Shown here one piece after another: positions 27,757 through 39,102 of a stretch of 64,000 bases of DNA (the first letter of the stretch is position 1; every line of letters begins with the position of its first letter). A program made the position numbers and the translations under genes. This DNA is from Sindora glabra (Eukaryota > Streptophyta > Magnoliopsida > Fabales > Fabaceae), in assembly GCA_020226215.1 (NCBI GenBank), contig CM035232.1, positions 16,652,316-16,716,315 on the forward strand, written 5' to 3'. The notes beneath the pieces were generated by a model. It searched no databases. It saw only the letters and a program-made list of their open reading frames with translations, and was not told where the DNA came from.

Positions 27757-27817
27757 ACAAAACCATAAACCCCCTCAAATCTTCTGCACCCGCTCACGTT
27801 CTCACGCCTCAGAGCCA

Positions 27818-28423
27818 ATGGAGGTGGAAGTGAAGCTGCAACTCCCGAACGCCGAAGCTCATCGCAAAGTTGTAACCTTGCTATCTCCATTCCAAATCAA
27901 AACCCATCGACAGGAGAATAACTTCTTTGACGGCGCGGCTGGCGAGCTTTCGTCTCAGCGCGCCGTCCTCCGGCTTCGATTCTACGACGATGATGCCCGC
28001 TGTGTCGTTTCGCTCAAAGCCAAGGCAATTTTGGTCAATGGGGTTAGTCGCGTGGAGGAAGATGAGGAGGATTTGGATCCTAAAATTGGGCGTGATTGTG
28101 TCGCGGAACCAGGGAAGTTGGATTCGGTGCAATCGAGGGTATTGGAGAGGGTGAAGAAGGAGTTTGGGGTGGTGGGTGATAAGGCCTATGTTTGTTTAGG
28201 GGGGTTTGCGAATGTGAGGAATGTGTATAAGTGGAAAGGTTTGAATTTGGAACTGGATGAGACTAAGTTTGATTTTGGAACTTTTTATGAGATTGAGTGT
28301 GAGAATGCTAATCCCGAAGAGGCTAAACAGCTCCTTGAGGATTTTATGAAGGAGAATGCAATACAATATTCTTACTCCGAGAAGTCCAAGTATGCAATTT
28401 TCCGATCTGGAAAGCTGCCTTAA
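27818..28423 (+). CDS. TTM3: TTM3, CYTH-type triphosphate tunnel metalloenzyme (201 aa)
   Basis: The N-terminus MEVEVKLQLP carries the ExExK motif (E2, E4, K6) that defines the CYTH/triphosphate tunnel metalloenzyme fold. Further tunnel residues are visible: R52 and R54 in VLRLRFYDD, K67 and K69 in VSLKAKA, R134 in NVRNVYKW, the acidic strand ELDETKFDFGTFYEIE (145-160, metal ligands), and basic residues K189/K191 near the end. The family hydrolyses tripolyphosphate with a divalent metal; Arabidopsis TTM3 is about 210 aa and has that activity. The gene is intronless and is the downstream cistron of the CDC26-TTM3 locus. The reading frame is open further 5' to an ATG at 27668, which would add 50 residues overlapping CDC26 in another frame. 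I chose 27818 because ExExK at the very N-terminus is the family norm. Confidence 0.94.
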   Translation: MEVEVKLQLPNAEAHRKVVTLLSPFQIKTHRQENNFFDGAAGELSSQRAVLRLRFYDDDARCVVSLKAKAILVNGVSRVEEDEEDLDPKIGRDCVAEPGKLDSVQSRVLERVKKEFGVVGDKAYVCLGGFANVRNVYKWKGLNLELDETKFDFGTFYEIECENANPEEAKQLLEDFMKENAIQYSYSEKSKYAIFRSGKLP

Positions 28424-30328
28424 TAGGTCGAATTTCCTTCTTTTGGCATTAGCATCGCTTTTCATTTGGGAAGTCATGTTCCATTGGACTTGAAATAATT
28501 TCCTGTTGCTTGGTTGCTTTTGGTATTATTGAGAATTCTGATACTTCTCCTAGTTCGATAATTCCATGTGTTGATAAATTTTGGAGGTTGTCAAACATCA
28601 AGTTTATACCATTGCTGCTATAAAATTTATGTTCCGAGTTCAACTACTGTTTTATCTCAACTGTGATACTAGGAAGAGGTGACAATGATATCCTATTGGC
28701 TTTCTTGGTTTATTTGGTTTAGTAACATCATACTTGCTTCACTTCGATTGTTTTTCTTTCATCCAGCTACGAATTTGTGTGATTTGACTCGGGCTATTAT
28801 CCTTGCCACTCTCTCTACATTCTCAACTGAAATGTTTATTTCCCTCTATGTAGCATTAGTTTATGTTCTGCATAATTGGATTGAAGTACAACTTTTGCAT
28901 CTCATTGTTTTCATTGGATTTTGGAAATTTAGCCATTCTTTTATTGAGGATCCTATTATATTTGTCAAACTTCTTAGTTTGTGTGTTTGTGTAACATTTT
29001 GGTCTCCCGTTGTTCTGCTCCTTATTCAACTGGCAATAACAAGTTAGCGTTCTTCCTAATACTAGGATCTTGGATCAAATCATAGAAACAGTCCTTAAAG
29101 CCAATTGTTAGTTTTGATCATCAGTTATACATAAATACATGTTTGCTAATTTTGCTTGGCACCACTATATATATTAATTAATCACATGTATGCCTTAATA
29201 TTTACAATTGTTTTGGCCAAAAAGCATTAAACATCCATCCGGAATTAGTATTAGCCTGTCAAGCTTAGCAAGTAAAATCCTTTGGCACAAGCAATTACTG
29301 ACATGCTTTCTTCTAGCTACTAAGTGCAGTGTGCTTCACATAGCCAAAATGAAAAAAAAATAAAGAAAAGAAATGAGGTTGCCGATCTGTTCATTTAGAT
29401 CATTGTAAGTTTGGCTATTGAACACACATTTTAAGGCATCATTTAGTTTGTACAGGAAATAGCTTTTTTTGGGAAATTAAATTTCTCAAAAAACAATTAA
29501 GAAGTAACAATTTTTTTATATTTTATTTGATTTAATTTTGAATATTCTAAAAGGTATTAATAAAATAATTACTATATGTTTAATATTATTATAATATGAA
29601 TCAATAAATTTTAATTATTAATTAAATTTAATAAAAATGATTTTATTATTATATTTATAAATAGCATAAAAAGTAGAACTTACTTAAGAGAGGTAGATAA
29701 ATAATTTTTTATATTCTCTGAGATATAAATTTTTTTTTAAAAAAATATTTCTTTTATTTTTTAAATAATAATCAATTAAATAATCCATTTTTTCCTATTT
29801 TTTAGAAAATAAATTTTCCTATGGTATTAAAACCAATCAAACAACCTCTGAGCAAGCTTGTCAACTACAATTAGATGAGGTAATCCCGCCCGGCTGCTAT
29901 CCGCTCGGTTTATCTAAGTCATAAGAAATGATTCCTCATGATACTGTTGGAAAGATGTTGCATTCATTTCAATTTAATAAGCTTCCGACATGTTTTCCCT
30001 TTACCCATACATTGTCGGAACATACCCTCATTTCATTTTTGTTGGTAAGAAAATCATAGCCCCCTGACTTGACCAAATAGCCAACGGCCAATTTGCCAAT
30101 TTTATTAGCTTAACAATGACAAACTAATCAAAGAATAATAAACATAATAGAAATGTAGGCCAAAAATAATTATAAGAATACATTAACTATATTTTAAAAA
30201 TCTTTGACATATGGAGGACGCGAAACAAGTCCAGTGGAATGAACGATGGTAAATCCTCTGTTCTAAGAACTACGCTTGACTAAACAAAATTACAAAAGAG
30301 GAAAATAATCTATTTACAACCATAATTA
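28424..30328. other. Intergenic: TTM3 3' region and a MITE-like element
   Basis: The first few hundred bases are presumably 3' UTR of the CDC26-TTM3 transcript. A 122-codon open frame at 28679-29047 is rich in hydrophobic residues but resembles nothing I know. A probable DNA element lies at 29434-29850. Bases 30200-30328 are probably the 3' UTR of the acidic-tail copy B gene. Confidence 0.5.
29434..29850. mobile_element. Possible MITE with AGG....TTTAGTTTG-type ends
   Basis: The left side reads AAGGCATCATTTAGTTTG and the reverse complement of the right side reads CAGAGGTTGTTTGATTGG, an imperfect inverted repeat about 400 bp apart. The interior is very AT-rich and non-coding. A similar right-end phrase (AATAATCAATTAAACAACC) occurs near 11840. 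Borders and target duplication are not certain. Confidence 0.35.
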
Positions 30329-32074
30329 TCACTTCCTCTTCTTAGCAGGTGGTTCTGGAACCCCCTCTTCATCATCATCATCTTCATCCTCCCCATCATC
30401 CTCATCCTCATCCCCATCATCCTCATCCTCATCCTCATCCTCATCCCCATCATCATCATCGTCACCAGTTTCCCCTGCATCGTTGGCGTTAGGATCATCC
30501 TCAGGATCCCCTTCTTCCTCTCCTTCGCCTGAGAAATCATCTTCTCCATCATCATCTTGATCATTTGCATCTTCATCATCTCCATCCTCATCATCTTCAT
30601 CTGAGTCACTACCATCCTTGTTTTTTAGGTGAGCCTGTTTTCCCTTAAGCAGTTCGTGTAAAGGAAACCTGGCCAAAAATTAACGTTCATCATGATGATC
30701 AAACTTTCCAAAACTAAAAATCAAATCTACCCTCAAAATTGAAGTGGACATATTAATTCTAACCTTCCATCTTTTCTGCTCAATTTTGGGGAGACTGAAT
30801 AATGGATATCAGTCAGCAGAGATCCACTCTGGCGATAAACAAACAAAGACATAACAATTGTTACTCAATGCAACACAACAGATTCTATTATCTTGCGGCT
30901 TGTGTAGATTTTCCCAAAATGATCCCAAACAAACTAAGCTTATCGCTTAAACAGAGGACATGACTAAATCTGTGGGGACAATTATAAATCGTCCAAAACC
31001 TGATAAAAAGGTACCTCGCAAAGTCACAAATGATATACCATCCTAAAATAAAGAGCCTTAAATACTATGGTTCTATTTGTTTTCTTGAAAGATATTTTTT
31101 ATGAAAAAATATTGTTTGTTTGTATATTAACAAAGGAATATCATGTGCATCTATACCTTAAAAAAATTATTACTAGAGCTATAATAAAGGAAAAAAATAA
31201 CTTCCTCTTTGAAAATAAGGAAGTTGTCTTCTACCTAAGTTTTTACATTTAACATCAACCATATAAATCATTTTTCACTACCTTGATAGTTTAAATTTAT
31301 ATTCCTATCAAAAATATTTTCTACCAAAACAAATAAAGCCTAAAATTCCTATAGAAATCTAGAATGGTATGCAAGCAATCTAAGGCAATTAGCTAGCATT
31401 CCAAAAAGATAAGTCATTCAATTACGTTTAATCTCCAGTCTCAACACATAAAAGGCAAAATGTTGTGTTAATAACTAAAATTGCAAAATCAATGCCAACC
31501 TATGGTTAAAAAACATGCGGTACAAAATAACCCCTTGTCTGGCACAAAAATAGGATCACAAACAAATAGGCAGCCTCTGTGTTAGCACGGTGTTTTAGTT
31601 CTACTTAAGGTCAGTTTCTCCATACAATCATCACCCACCAGATAAGCCCTCCTTCCACAAACATAATCTATTTTCTACTAAAGAGGAAATTTTGAGCATA
31701 ATCAGCATCTTAGGGATACCACTTAACCAAAAACAAATGTAATGCTAAGCAATATTCAGATATAGCCCTCGATTGCTTACACACAGCGAGTGTCACAGTA
31801 AATGAATGACTGAAAACTAAGCGGAAAAAACCTATATTATTCCGGTAAGAAGACGAGGTTCGAGCTGAGAGATTGAAATTAGACGTTATTACAATTATTT
31901 CTCAACTATAAGTACAAAATAAATAGGAAAAGGAGAGGAATTTAAGAGCAATACCAGTATGAGAAGGCAAGCGAGAGATTTCCCGACAGCAAGCATGGTC
32001 TCTGCCGCCGTAGCCTCCACGACAGAGCCTATCCACACCGTCCTCTCCGTGAAGCTAAATCTAGATAATTCCAT
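30329..32074 (-). CDS. Acidic-tail nuclear-type protein, copy B (three exons, 174 aa)
   Basis: Exons: 32074-31955 (40 codons), 30828-30764, 30668-30329; GT-AG introns, phases 0 and 2, total 525 nt. Exon 1 begins MELSRFSFTERTVWIGSVVE and contains AVGKSLACLLIL, aligning without gaps to copy A over all 40 residues. Exon 2 (SGSLLTDIHYSVSPKLSRKD) has drifted strongly from copy A. Exon 3 begins RFPLHELLKGKQ, becomes a long Asp/Glu tract coded largely by GAT/GAG hexamer-like repeats, and ends PEPPAKKRK. The pattern of conservation (N-terminal 40 residues, the RFPL.EL motif and the acidic plus KKRK tail) suggests a short structured head and a nuclear acidic tail. No named domain is visible and function is unknown. 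Intron 1 contains a MITE (31069-31340). Confidence 0.76.
30389..30470. repeat. Trinucleotide/hexanucleotide repeat coding the acidic tail
   Basis: Within copy B exon 3 the plus strand shows repeated CCTCAT and CCCCATCAT units, read on the minus strand as ATGAGG/GATGATGGGG words that encode Asp-Glu runs with occasional Gly. Such coding microsatellites commonly vary in length. Confidence 0.75.
31069..31340. mobile_element. MITE in intron 1 of acidic-tail copy B (272 bp)
   Basis: The left terminus GGTTCTATTTGTTTTCTTG and the reverse complement of the right terminus, GGCTTTATTTGTTTTGGTAG, form an imperfect terminal inverted repeat. The interior is AT-rich, with TTAAC and AACTTCCTC words that match the fragment at 240-429. 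No obvious target-site duplication is seen. GGCxxxxTTTGTTT ends are common in plant hAT- and PIF-derived MITEs. Confidence 0.65.
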
Positions 32075-32228
32075 TGCGGAAAATGTGAGGTGAAATTAAT
32101 ATTCTGCGGAATTAAACGCCAAATAAAGCAGGGGGCCAATTTTTGCAGTGAGAGAGACAGTGCAGAGACTGTGTCACAAAAATGGAGTGAAGTGACAGGG
32201 GCCTGGATGTTGGAGATGGGGATTTGAT

Positions 32229-32270
32229 CCGGTTAGGGTAAACCCTCGGGTGGGTCCGATTAGGGTTCTT
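32229..32270 (-). promoter_or_regulatory. Proximal promoter block shared with copy A
   Basis: On the minus strand, about 155-195 bp above the copy B start, are AGAACCCTAATCGGACCC, GGGTTTACCCTAACCGG and the intervening CCCGAGG. This matches the block at 17171-17212 in order and spacing. The telo-box itself is AGAACCCTAA here instead of AAACCCTAA, while a second telo-like word (TTTACCCTAA) is better kept. Confidence 0.6.
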
Positions 32271-33289
32271 GAGAGAAAATTTGTATGATTTTTTAACGGG
32301 TAAATCACTAAATTGCAAACTACCCTTGGAACATTAGAACGTGCACAAAAAACCCCTCACTTTTAAAATGATCATCTATTTTTTAAAATTCTTCCATTTG
32401 CAAATTTTTCTTCTAAAAAAAAATTTCCTCCCAAAACAATCTGAAAAAAATTCATTTCAAATATAAGTCAATTCACTTTCCCACTCAAAAAAGTTAATAT
32501 AGTTTGAACATTTAATATAATATCTGTGATTTTCATATTTTATTACATTATTGACTTTCTTTTTAAATTTAATATATTATAATTATTTAATTTTCTATCA
32601 TCTTTTAAATAAATAACAAAATTTCAATTTACTAATAAGATATATTGAAAATTTATCTTAAAACTTTTTAAAAAAGATATGGATAGAAAATAAAATCAAA
32701 AGGTTGTATTCTATTACATTAATTTACTTTTTTAATTTAATCTATTATAATTATTTAATTTTATATTTTTTTAAATAAATAAAAAGTTTTTTAGTTTAAT
32801 AAAAAGGCATATTTAATATTTATCTTAAAATATTTATAATTATTTTCAAATTGATTTTAATATTTATCTTACTTTTTTTAAAAAAAAGATATGCATAGAA
32901 AATAAAATTAGAAAGGAATCAATAATATATCACTTTATATTTTTCCTAAATAATAACTTGATATATCATTTTATATTTGTACAACTTATTTTTATTTCTC
33001 TAAAAAGCTAATATTAATAATCTTAAAAATCTTATAAAAGAATATAGATAGAAGAAAAATAAAATTTTTAAAGGTATTTAAGAAACTTAAAAATCTTAAA
33101 CTGTTAATATAAAAAATTTTAAAAATCTATATTATTATCATCATCATTATCATCATCATTTTCATTTAAAATTCTTGTAACTATAAATTTTCTCCCAAAA
33201 TAACTTCAAAATAAATCATATTAAAGAGCATCTAATGTAATATCTATCATTTTTATATTTTATTATATTAACTATTTTTCTAAATTTAT

Positions 33290-34315
33290 TATGATGAAGG
33301 TGATAAATAATTTCTAGCTTTTAGTTAATTTAAGTGCATTTAACTATTTTACTAAATTAATCAATTGATTTGAATATTTGATAAATAGTTATTTTAATCA
33401 GTTTATTAGCTTTCAAATAGTTATTTCAAAAAAGTTAAGAATATTGACTTTTTGAAATAGTTAATATTTAGTATAAAAGAAGACATCCATGTTTATAATC
33501 ATAAAATTTTTTACATTTCTATCCTTGATAAATAAGAAAATACTAAATTTTATTTATCTATTTCTTGGAGAAAATCTAATACATATATTAAATTATAACT
33601 ATTTATTTTTAAATAAAAATTAAATAAGTATAATAAATTATATTAAAATATTTACATAATAATAAAAAATTATATGAATATAATTATATCTTTTTTATGA
33701 AATTATATAAAAAAGAAAAGAATGTATATTTTATTTCATAAAAATAATAGAAAATACATTGAGAAAATTAATCTTTTATGAAATGACATTTTCTAAATTA
33801 AAGAACAATACATATTAAGAAAAAAAAGAAACAACAGAATGATATCACTTGTGAAAGTTATATTTTTATACTTAAAATATGTAATTTATCATTATTTTTA
33901 ATGATAAACATATGAATTTTAAATTTAATATTAAAAATACTTGCAAAATAAATTTTAATGGTTACTGTATCTACTAAAATATTACAAGTATTTCTTAATT
34001 GAAAAATTATAATTGTCCATTAAGTATAATAAATTATAATGATATAATTTTCTTAAAAAATAATATATTATAATTTAAAATATCATTCAAATAAAATAAT
34101 ACCTAAATAAGTCATAAAATATACACATATCCTAATATATCATTTTACATATAACCAACGAATAATAGATAATTAATTTTATTAAATATTTTTATGTAAA
34201 TAGTTAATACTATTAATTGGTTAAACCAATTAGTACAATCAATTATTAATTACGAGTTAATTTAATTAATTAACCACTAATGTAATTAGCTAATTATCAA
34301 ATAGGATCATTACAA
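33290..34315. mobile_element. Possible non-autonomous DNA element, TTTGATAA-type ends
   Basis: The left part has GATAAATAATTTCTAGCTTT and the right part, reverse complemented, GATCCTATTTGATAATTAGC. The sub-terminal phrase ATTAATTTTATTAAATATTTTT at the right end is shared with 22450 and 52325. This suggests relatives of the element at 21836-22515. The borders are approximate. Confidence 0.35.
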
Positions 34316-34716
34316 TTATTTAATTTTCTATCCCTTTTAAATAAATGAAAAAAATTCATAATCTATTAGTAAATCATATTTAATATTTATCTTAAAATTT
34401 TTAATTATTTATCTTTATTCAAATATATTTTATATTTTTAATAAATGATTTATATATGTTTATATTATAAATGGTTGTAGTACTCTTATATATTTATTGG
34501 ATATTATTGTAATCATGATACTTATATGAATATATATTTTATATTTGTTATCATTTTATTTGTATATGTCCATATTGGTGCACCAATTTGTCCTTTCACT
34601 TATGAAAACCTAAAATTTTTCTTGATGATGCATTACTCCTCTTTCATCAACAATTAAATCCAATTACAATTCTTTAACTATCTCTTTTACAACAATACAT
34701 TGCTGGAATCATCTTC

Positions 34717-36030
34717 CTAAGTGTTTTTTATACTTTTTATAATGATCAATTGAACTGCTACATAAGCCAGTATTACACTTAAATCTCTAAATGGTGTTGT
34801 GATTGTCTTGCTCATGAATTTCCTACTAAGAGCGTCTATTATCACAATAGCATTACTAGGATGAAAAATAATTGAGTAATTATAGTCTTTAACAAGCTTC
34901 ATCTATATCCTCTTTCTTAGGTTAAGATCTTTCTGCTCAAAGACATACTTTAAGCCCTTATGATCCGTGTAAATTTTGATTATTTCTCCAAATAGATAAT
35001 GCTTTCATATTTTTAGAGCAAAAATTCCTGTCATGTTCAAGTTATTAATAGGATAGTTTTGCTTGTGTTTCTTCAATTTTCAAGAAGTATAAACTATCAT
35101 TTGGCGTGTTACATAAGAATAAATTCAAGCCCAATCCTAACGTGTTATAATATACCACATACCCTTTAATGCCTAAAGGTAGCTAACACTAGTGCTAATG
35201 TCAAATATGATTTCAGCTTCTGAAAGTTATTCTCATATGTATCTGATAACTTAATTTTAACTCCATTTTGCATCAATTTGGTCAATAGTGTAAAGATTCT
35301 TGAAAAGTTTTTAACAAATTTTCGACAATAGCCCATAACTTGAGAAACTTGTAAATTTTAGTAATTAATGATGGCCTTAGCTAATTTTCAACCATTTTAA
35401 TTTTTTAAGGATATACCTAAACTCTTTCTTGCACATAACGTGCCTAAAAATTTGACATTAATTGTCCAAAACTTACATTTGGAGAATTTCACCTATAACT
35501 AATGTTTTTGTAAGGTTTACGAAACTACTCAAGGTTGCCAAACATGTTCCTCACTTTTTGAATACACTAAGGTGGTGTCTACGAAGATGATAATGAACTT
35601 ATCTAGATATAGCTTGAACACACAATTTATCAAGTTTATAAAAATAGTTGGAGCATCAATTGATCCCAAAAAACATGACTAGGTACTCAAAATGCCCATG
35701 TTAAGTTTTAAAGGTAGTTTTTGGTATGTCCTATTTGCAAATTTTCAATTAGTGATAGCCATGCATAAATTAATCTTAAAAAAATATTTTGCTTCTTGGA
35801 GCTAATTGAAAAGGTCATCAATGTGGGGAAAAGGATGTTTATCCTTGATGGTGACTTTGTTAAGTTAACAATAATCAATATGTAACTATATTGACCTATC
35901 CTTTTTTTCACAAAAAGAACTAGAGCTTTCCAAAGTGAAGAGTTTGAAAATGTGAAGCCTTTATCTATGAAATATTGCAACGATTCTTTTAGTTCTTGTA
36001 ATTTTATCAGGGCCATTCAATGTAAGGATA
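34717..36030 (-). pseudogene. Ty3/gypsy reverse transcriptase-RNase H remnant
   Basis: On the minus strand the following order is seen: LQELKESLQYFIDKGFTFSN and LWKALVLFVKKRIGQYSY (start of gypsy RT); FINLINCVFKLYLDKFIIIF then VDTTLVYSKSEEH, where the expected catalytic ...FIDDIL is degraded to FVDTTL; then the RNase H parts INNLNMTGIFALKI, KIYTDHKGLKYVFEQKDL, and VKDYNYSIIFHPSNAIVIID with ALSRK. Frameshifts, stops and loss of the active-site Asp pair show that it is dead. No integrase, gag or LTRs could be assigned around it. Confidence 0.85.
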
Positions 36031-37747
36031 TAAAAATAAGTTTATATCAGGTAACAAATCAATATAAAACTTTGTTTTACATGCTAATGGCAATTTGGGT
36101 AATTCTTTCATTGCCATTGCTTATAGTGTTTGTTTTCATATTAGGGTCAATATTGCATTTAGTTTTTATTTAGAGATTCACCATTCTCCACTTTGTTTTC
36201 TATTGATGTGAGATCATTGATTGATGTAATTGTGTCTTCAATCTTTGCTTAAAACTAGAACTATTATCTTTGTTATCATTTTTTGCTATATTTTTAGACC
36301 TCTTTGCATTTCATCTCCTTTTTAATTCATTCATTATTTCTTTTTTTATTATCTACCTACTGTTAGGAGGAGTCATCTTACTAATACCTAGTATTGCCAC
36401 ATCTGTTGATACAGGTTCTTTTCAATTTAGTTTTTTTCAAAAAGAAGGTTGCATCTCTACTGATTTTAGTAATGGTAGGGATAAAACCTAATTTAAGATC
36501 TTTTTTAACTTATTTGCGGATTGCATTTAGTTTTCAATAATAAAAGCTTATATTATTAGTTACCTAAGTTTCATCAATAGTCGGATAGCTCATTAAAAAA
36601 CACAAGAGGAAAATCTCCCTAACTATTATGTTCACAGCTGCAAAACACAGCTCCTTTTCATACTAATAGGCAGTTATTGATTAAAACAAAGTATCAAAGT
36701 TATAGAGGCTAGTGAGTTGTTATGTTACAGTAGTGATGTAGTGGCTAAAGGAGGCTAGAGGTAATGGTTGTGAAGAGAAAGAAAGAGAAAGACCAAGATA
36801 GGAAATGGAAAGAGAAAGATGAAATCAAAGAGAGAGAAGGAAATAAGAAAAAAAAAGACAAGGTGAGCCTAAGGCTTTTGTCTAGTACTTTTTGGTGTAT
36901 TGTAAGCTTATATTCCATTAAATCCTATCCTCTATGTCTAATTTCTATCTCATCTTATCTAATCTTAACCACACATTTCCAAAATCATCATTTTAAAATA
37001 TTCTCCTTCCTTTCTAATAAGTTCTTTAATAGCCTAATAACTTTAAGAGTTCAAAAATAAATATTTTGAAATCCTATTAATTTTGGGAAATTTTTTATTA
37101 AATCATAAATGTATATTTTTATAAATCATCACACCCACAACTACTAAAATATTCTTAACTTCGTGAGAAGATCCCTATAAAAGTCATTTAAATTGATTTT
37201 GAAACAATACCTTAGTTAAATAAATATAATTTTAAATATTATAATTGATTAAAATAAACACTTTAGGACTTTTTAAAATATAAGAATTTAAAGATTAGTT
37301 TAGGATATCACACTGAAACAAAACATAAGAATGAGAAATTGGAAGTCTAAAGACATTCAGAGCATATTATTTCCTTTTAAGAAAAATGGCAAGCATATCA
37401 ACTGCGACATTAGATAATTGGATAAAATTAAAGCAAAACTTGCAAGAAATTCTACTATTAAAGCCAAAGGATCACCGCCCATACTAACTCTGCTATGCAA
37501 ACTTGACCCTTGAAACAAATTCTCCGAAATCAAGGTTTTTTCAATCAAATTCTCTTAATGTCCTAAACAAACTTTGTTTCCTTGTTGGTACTTAACCAAA
37601 TGTATTGATTTCTTTTTCAAATATGTTTTTCTACGAATGGAATATAAATATAAAAATATTAAAACAAACAACAATTGAGTAAAACAAGTAAAGAAAGAAA
37701 AAGAGGAAAGCTAGTTCTGATAAAGATACAAATAAGATAAAAACATA

Positions 37748-38285
37748 GTTTTAAAAATTGAACCAGACTAGTAAATCAACCAAGGACCTAGTTCGATTAG
37801 GAGTATTGGATCAAAAATACATATGAATCGGTGTGAACCAGTTAGAATTAGTATGAATCAGCCAAAATTAATGTGAACCGGTCAAAACTGGTGAATCAAA
37901 TTAGTGAATCAATTTTTTTATTTTTTAAATTATAAAATTTATAATTTCATAATAATTAAGGTGTAATACTTCCACAATTTTAAATCAATTAAAATTATGT
38001 TATTTCTTGTAATATTTTTAGTATAAATTATTAGTGTGTCACTTGTATTTTATTACTTATTCGCTTATATTATTAACTTATACTGCATTATTTTTTAAGT
38101 GTTATCATGATTTGTTATTATAAATATATAATACTAATATATACATACATATGTATATGTGTACATATATATAATTTATATTGTCAATTTAAAATCGATT
38201 CAACCAATGAATTAGTAATTGAACCAGTGAATTAATAAATTAACGGCTCGTCTAGTTTAATGACCAATGGAATTTTAAAAATAAT
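37748..38285. mobile_element. Possible MITE with TTTTAAAAATTGAACC-type ends
   Basis: The left side reads AGTTTTAAAAATTGAACC and the right side ATGGAATTTTAAAAAT, loosely inverted. Repeated GAACCGGTCAAAACTGGTG-like words sit near the left end and GATTCAACCAATGAATTAG near the right end. Such GAACCGGT-rich elements are frequent in plants. The exact borders are uncertain. Confidence 0.35.
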
Positions 38286-39061
38286 GGATGAAAGGAAGAA
38301 ATGGTAAAAAAAAATGGAGAAAGGAAAGCAAATGTTGTAGAAGACAAGACATAACATGGGATGTAGAAGGAAAGTTGAAAAAAAAATAGAAGAGAAGAAA
38401 ATAAATTGAAAATTAATAAAATAAAATTAAGGGGAAAAAATGATGTTGGTAAAAAAAGAAATGAAATGAACTAAAAAAAGAAAGAGAAAAAAATGAGAAA
38501 GGTGAGAGGGAATGAATTGCGGAGGAAGGTGGAAACTAAATCTAAGAGATGAGAGGAAAGGGAAGAAGAAAACAAAAAGGATTGAGAATAACTCGGTAAA
38601 AAACTTAACTATGATTGACGGAGAGAGAGAGAATTGTCGTAAAGAGAAAGAAAAAGAATACCCTAGCAAAGAGAATGAGGCCTTTATTAGGGTTTTCAAA
38701 TTAAAAAAAATACTTATTTTCTTTTTACAAACCAAGAAATCAATAGCTTATTTTATGATTATTGTATATCTGAACTCAACCAATGCTCGATGGTTGCAGG
38801 GAAACAATAAATGTTTCCGTATATGCATAGTACATTATGCATTCCTTTATAAATTGTAATGTAATAACCAAATAAACTTATGCGTTACGTGGAATAAGGG
38901 AAAGGATTTTGACATTATCATGAAAAATATTATTGTATGTGCATGGATATCTGATATATCATGATGAGAGTGTATTAACCGAAAAAGGTCCATTTATTAA
39001 TAGCTTATTTTCAAATTTACCAACATTTTAAGTGAAGCTACTTAAAAAGCCTTCATCTAAA

Positions 39062-39062
<1 letters not shown>

Positions 39063-39100
<38 letters not shown>
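39063..39100. repeat. (ATT)n microsatellite
   Basis: About twelve uninterrupted ATT trinucleotides. Confidence 0.9.

Positions 39101-39102
<2 letters not shown>

Noticed and set aside
28679..29047. 122-codon open frame with many hydrophobic residues after TTM3
   Set aside because: It lies in the likely 3' UTR, begins in an AT/TTT-rich stretch that naturally yields Phe/Leu/Ile, and matches no family I know.
36764..38859. Lys/Glu-rich ORFs at 36764-37060 and 38512-38859
   Set aside because: They arise from purine-rich simple sequence and lack any domain; no splice sites link them to other exons.
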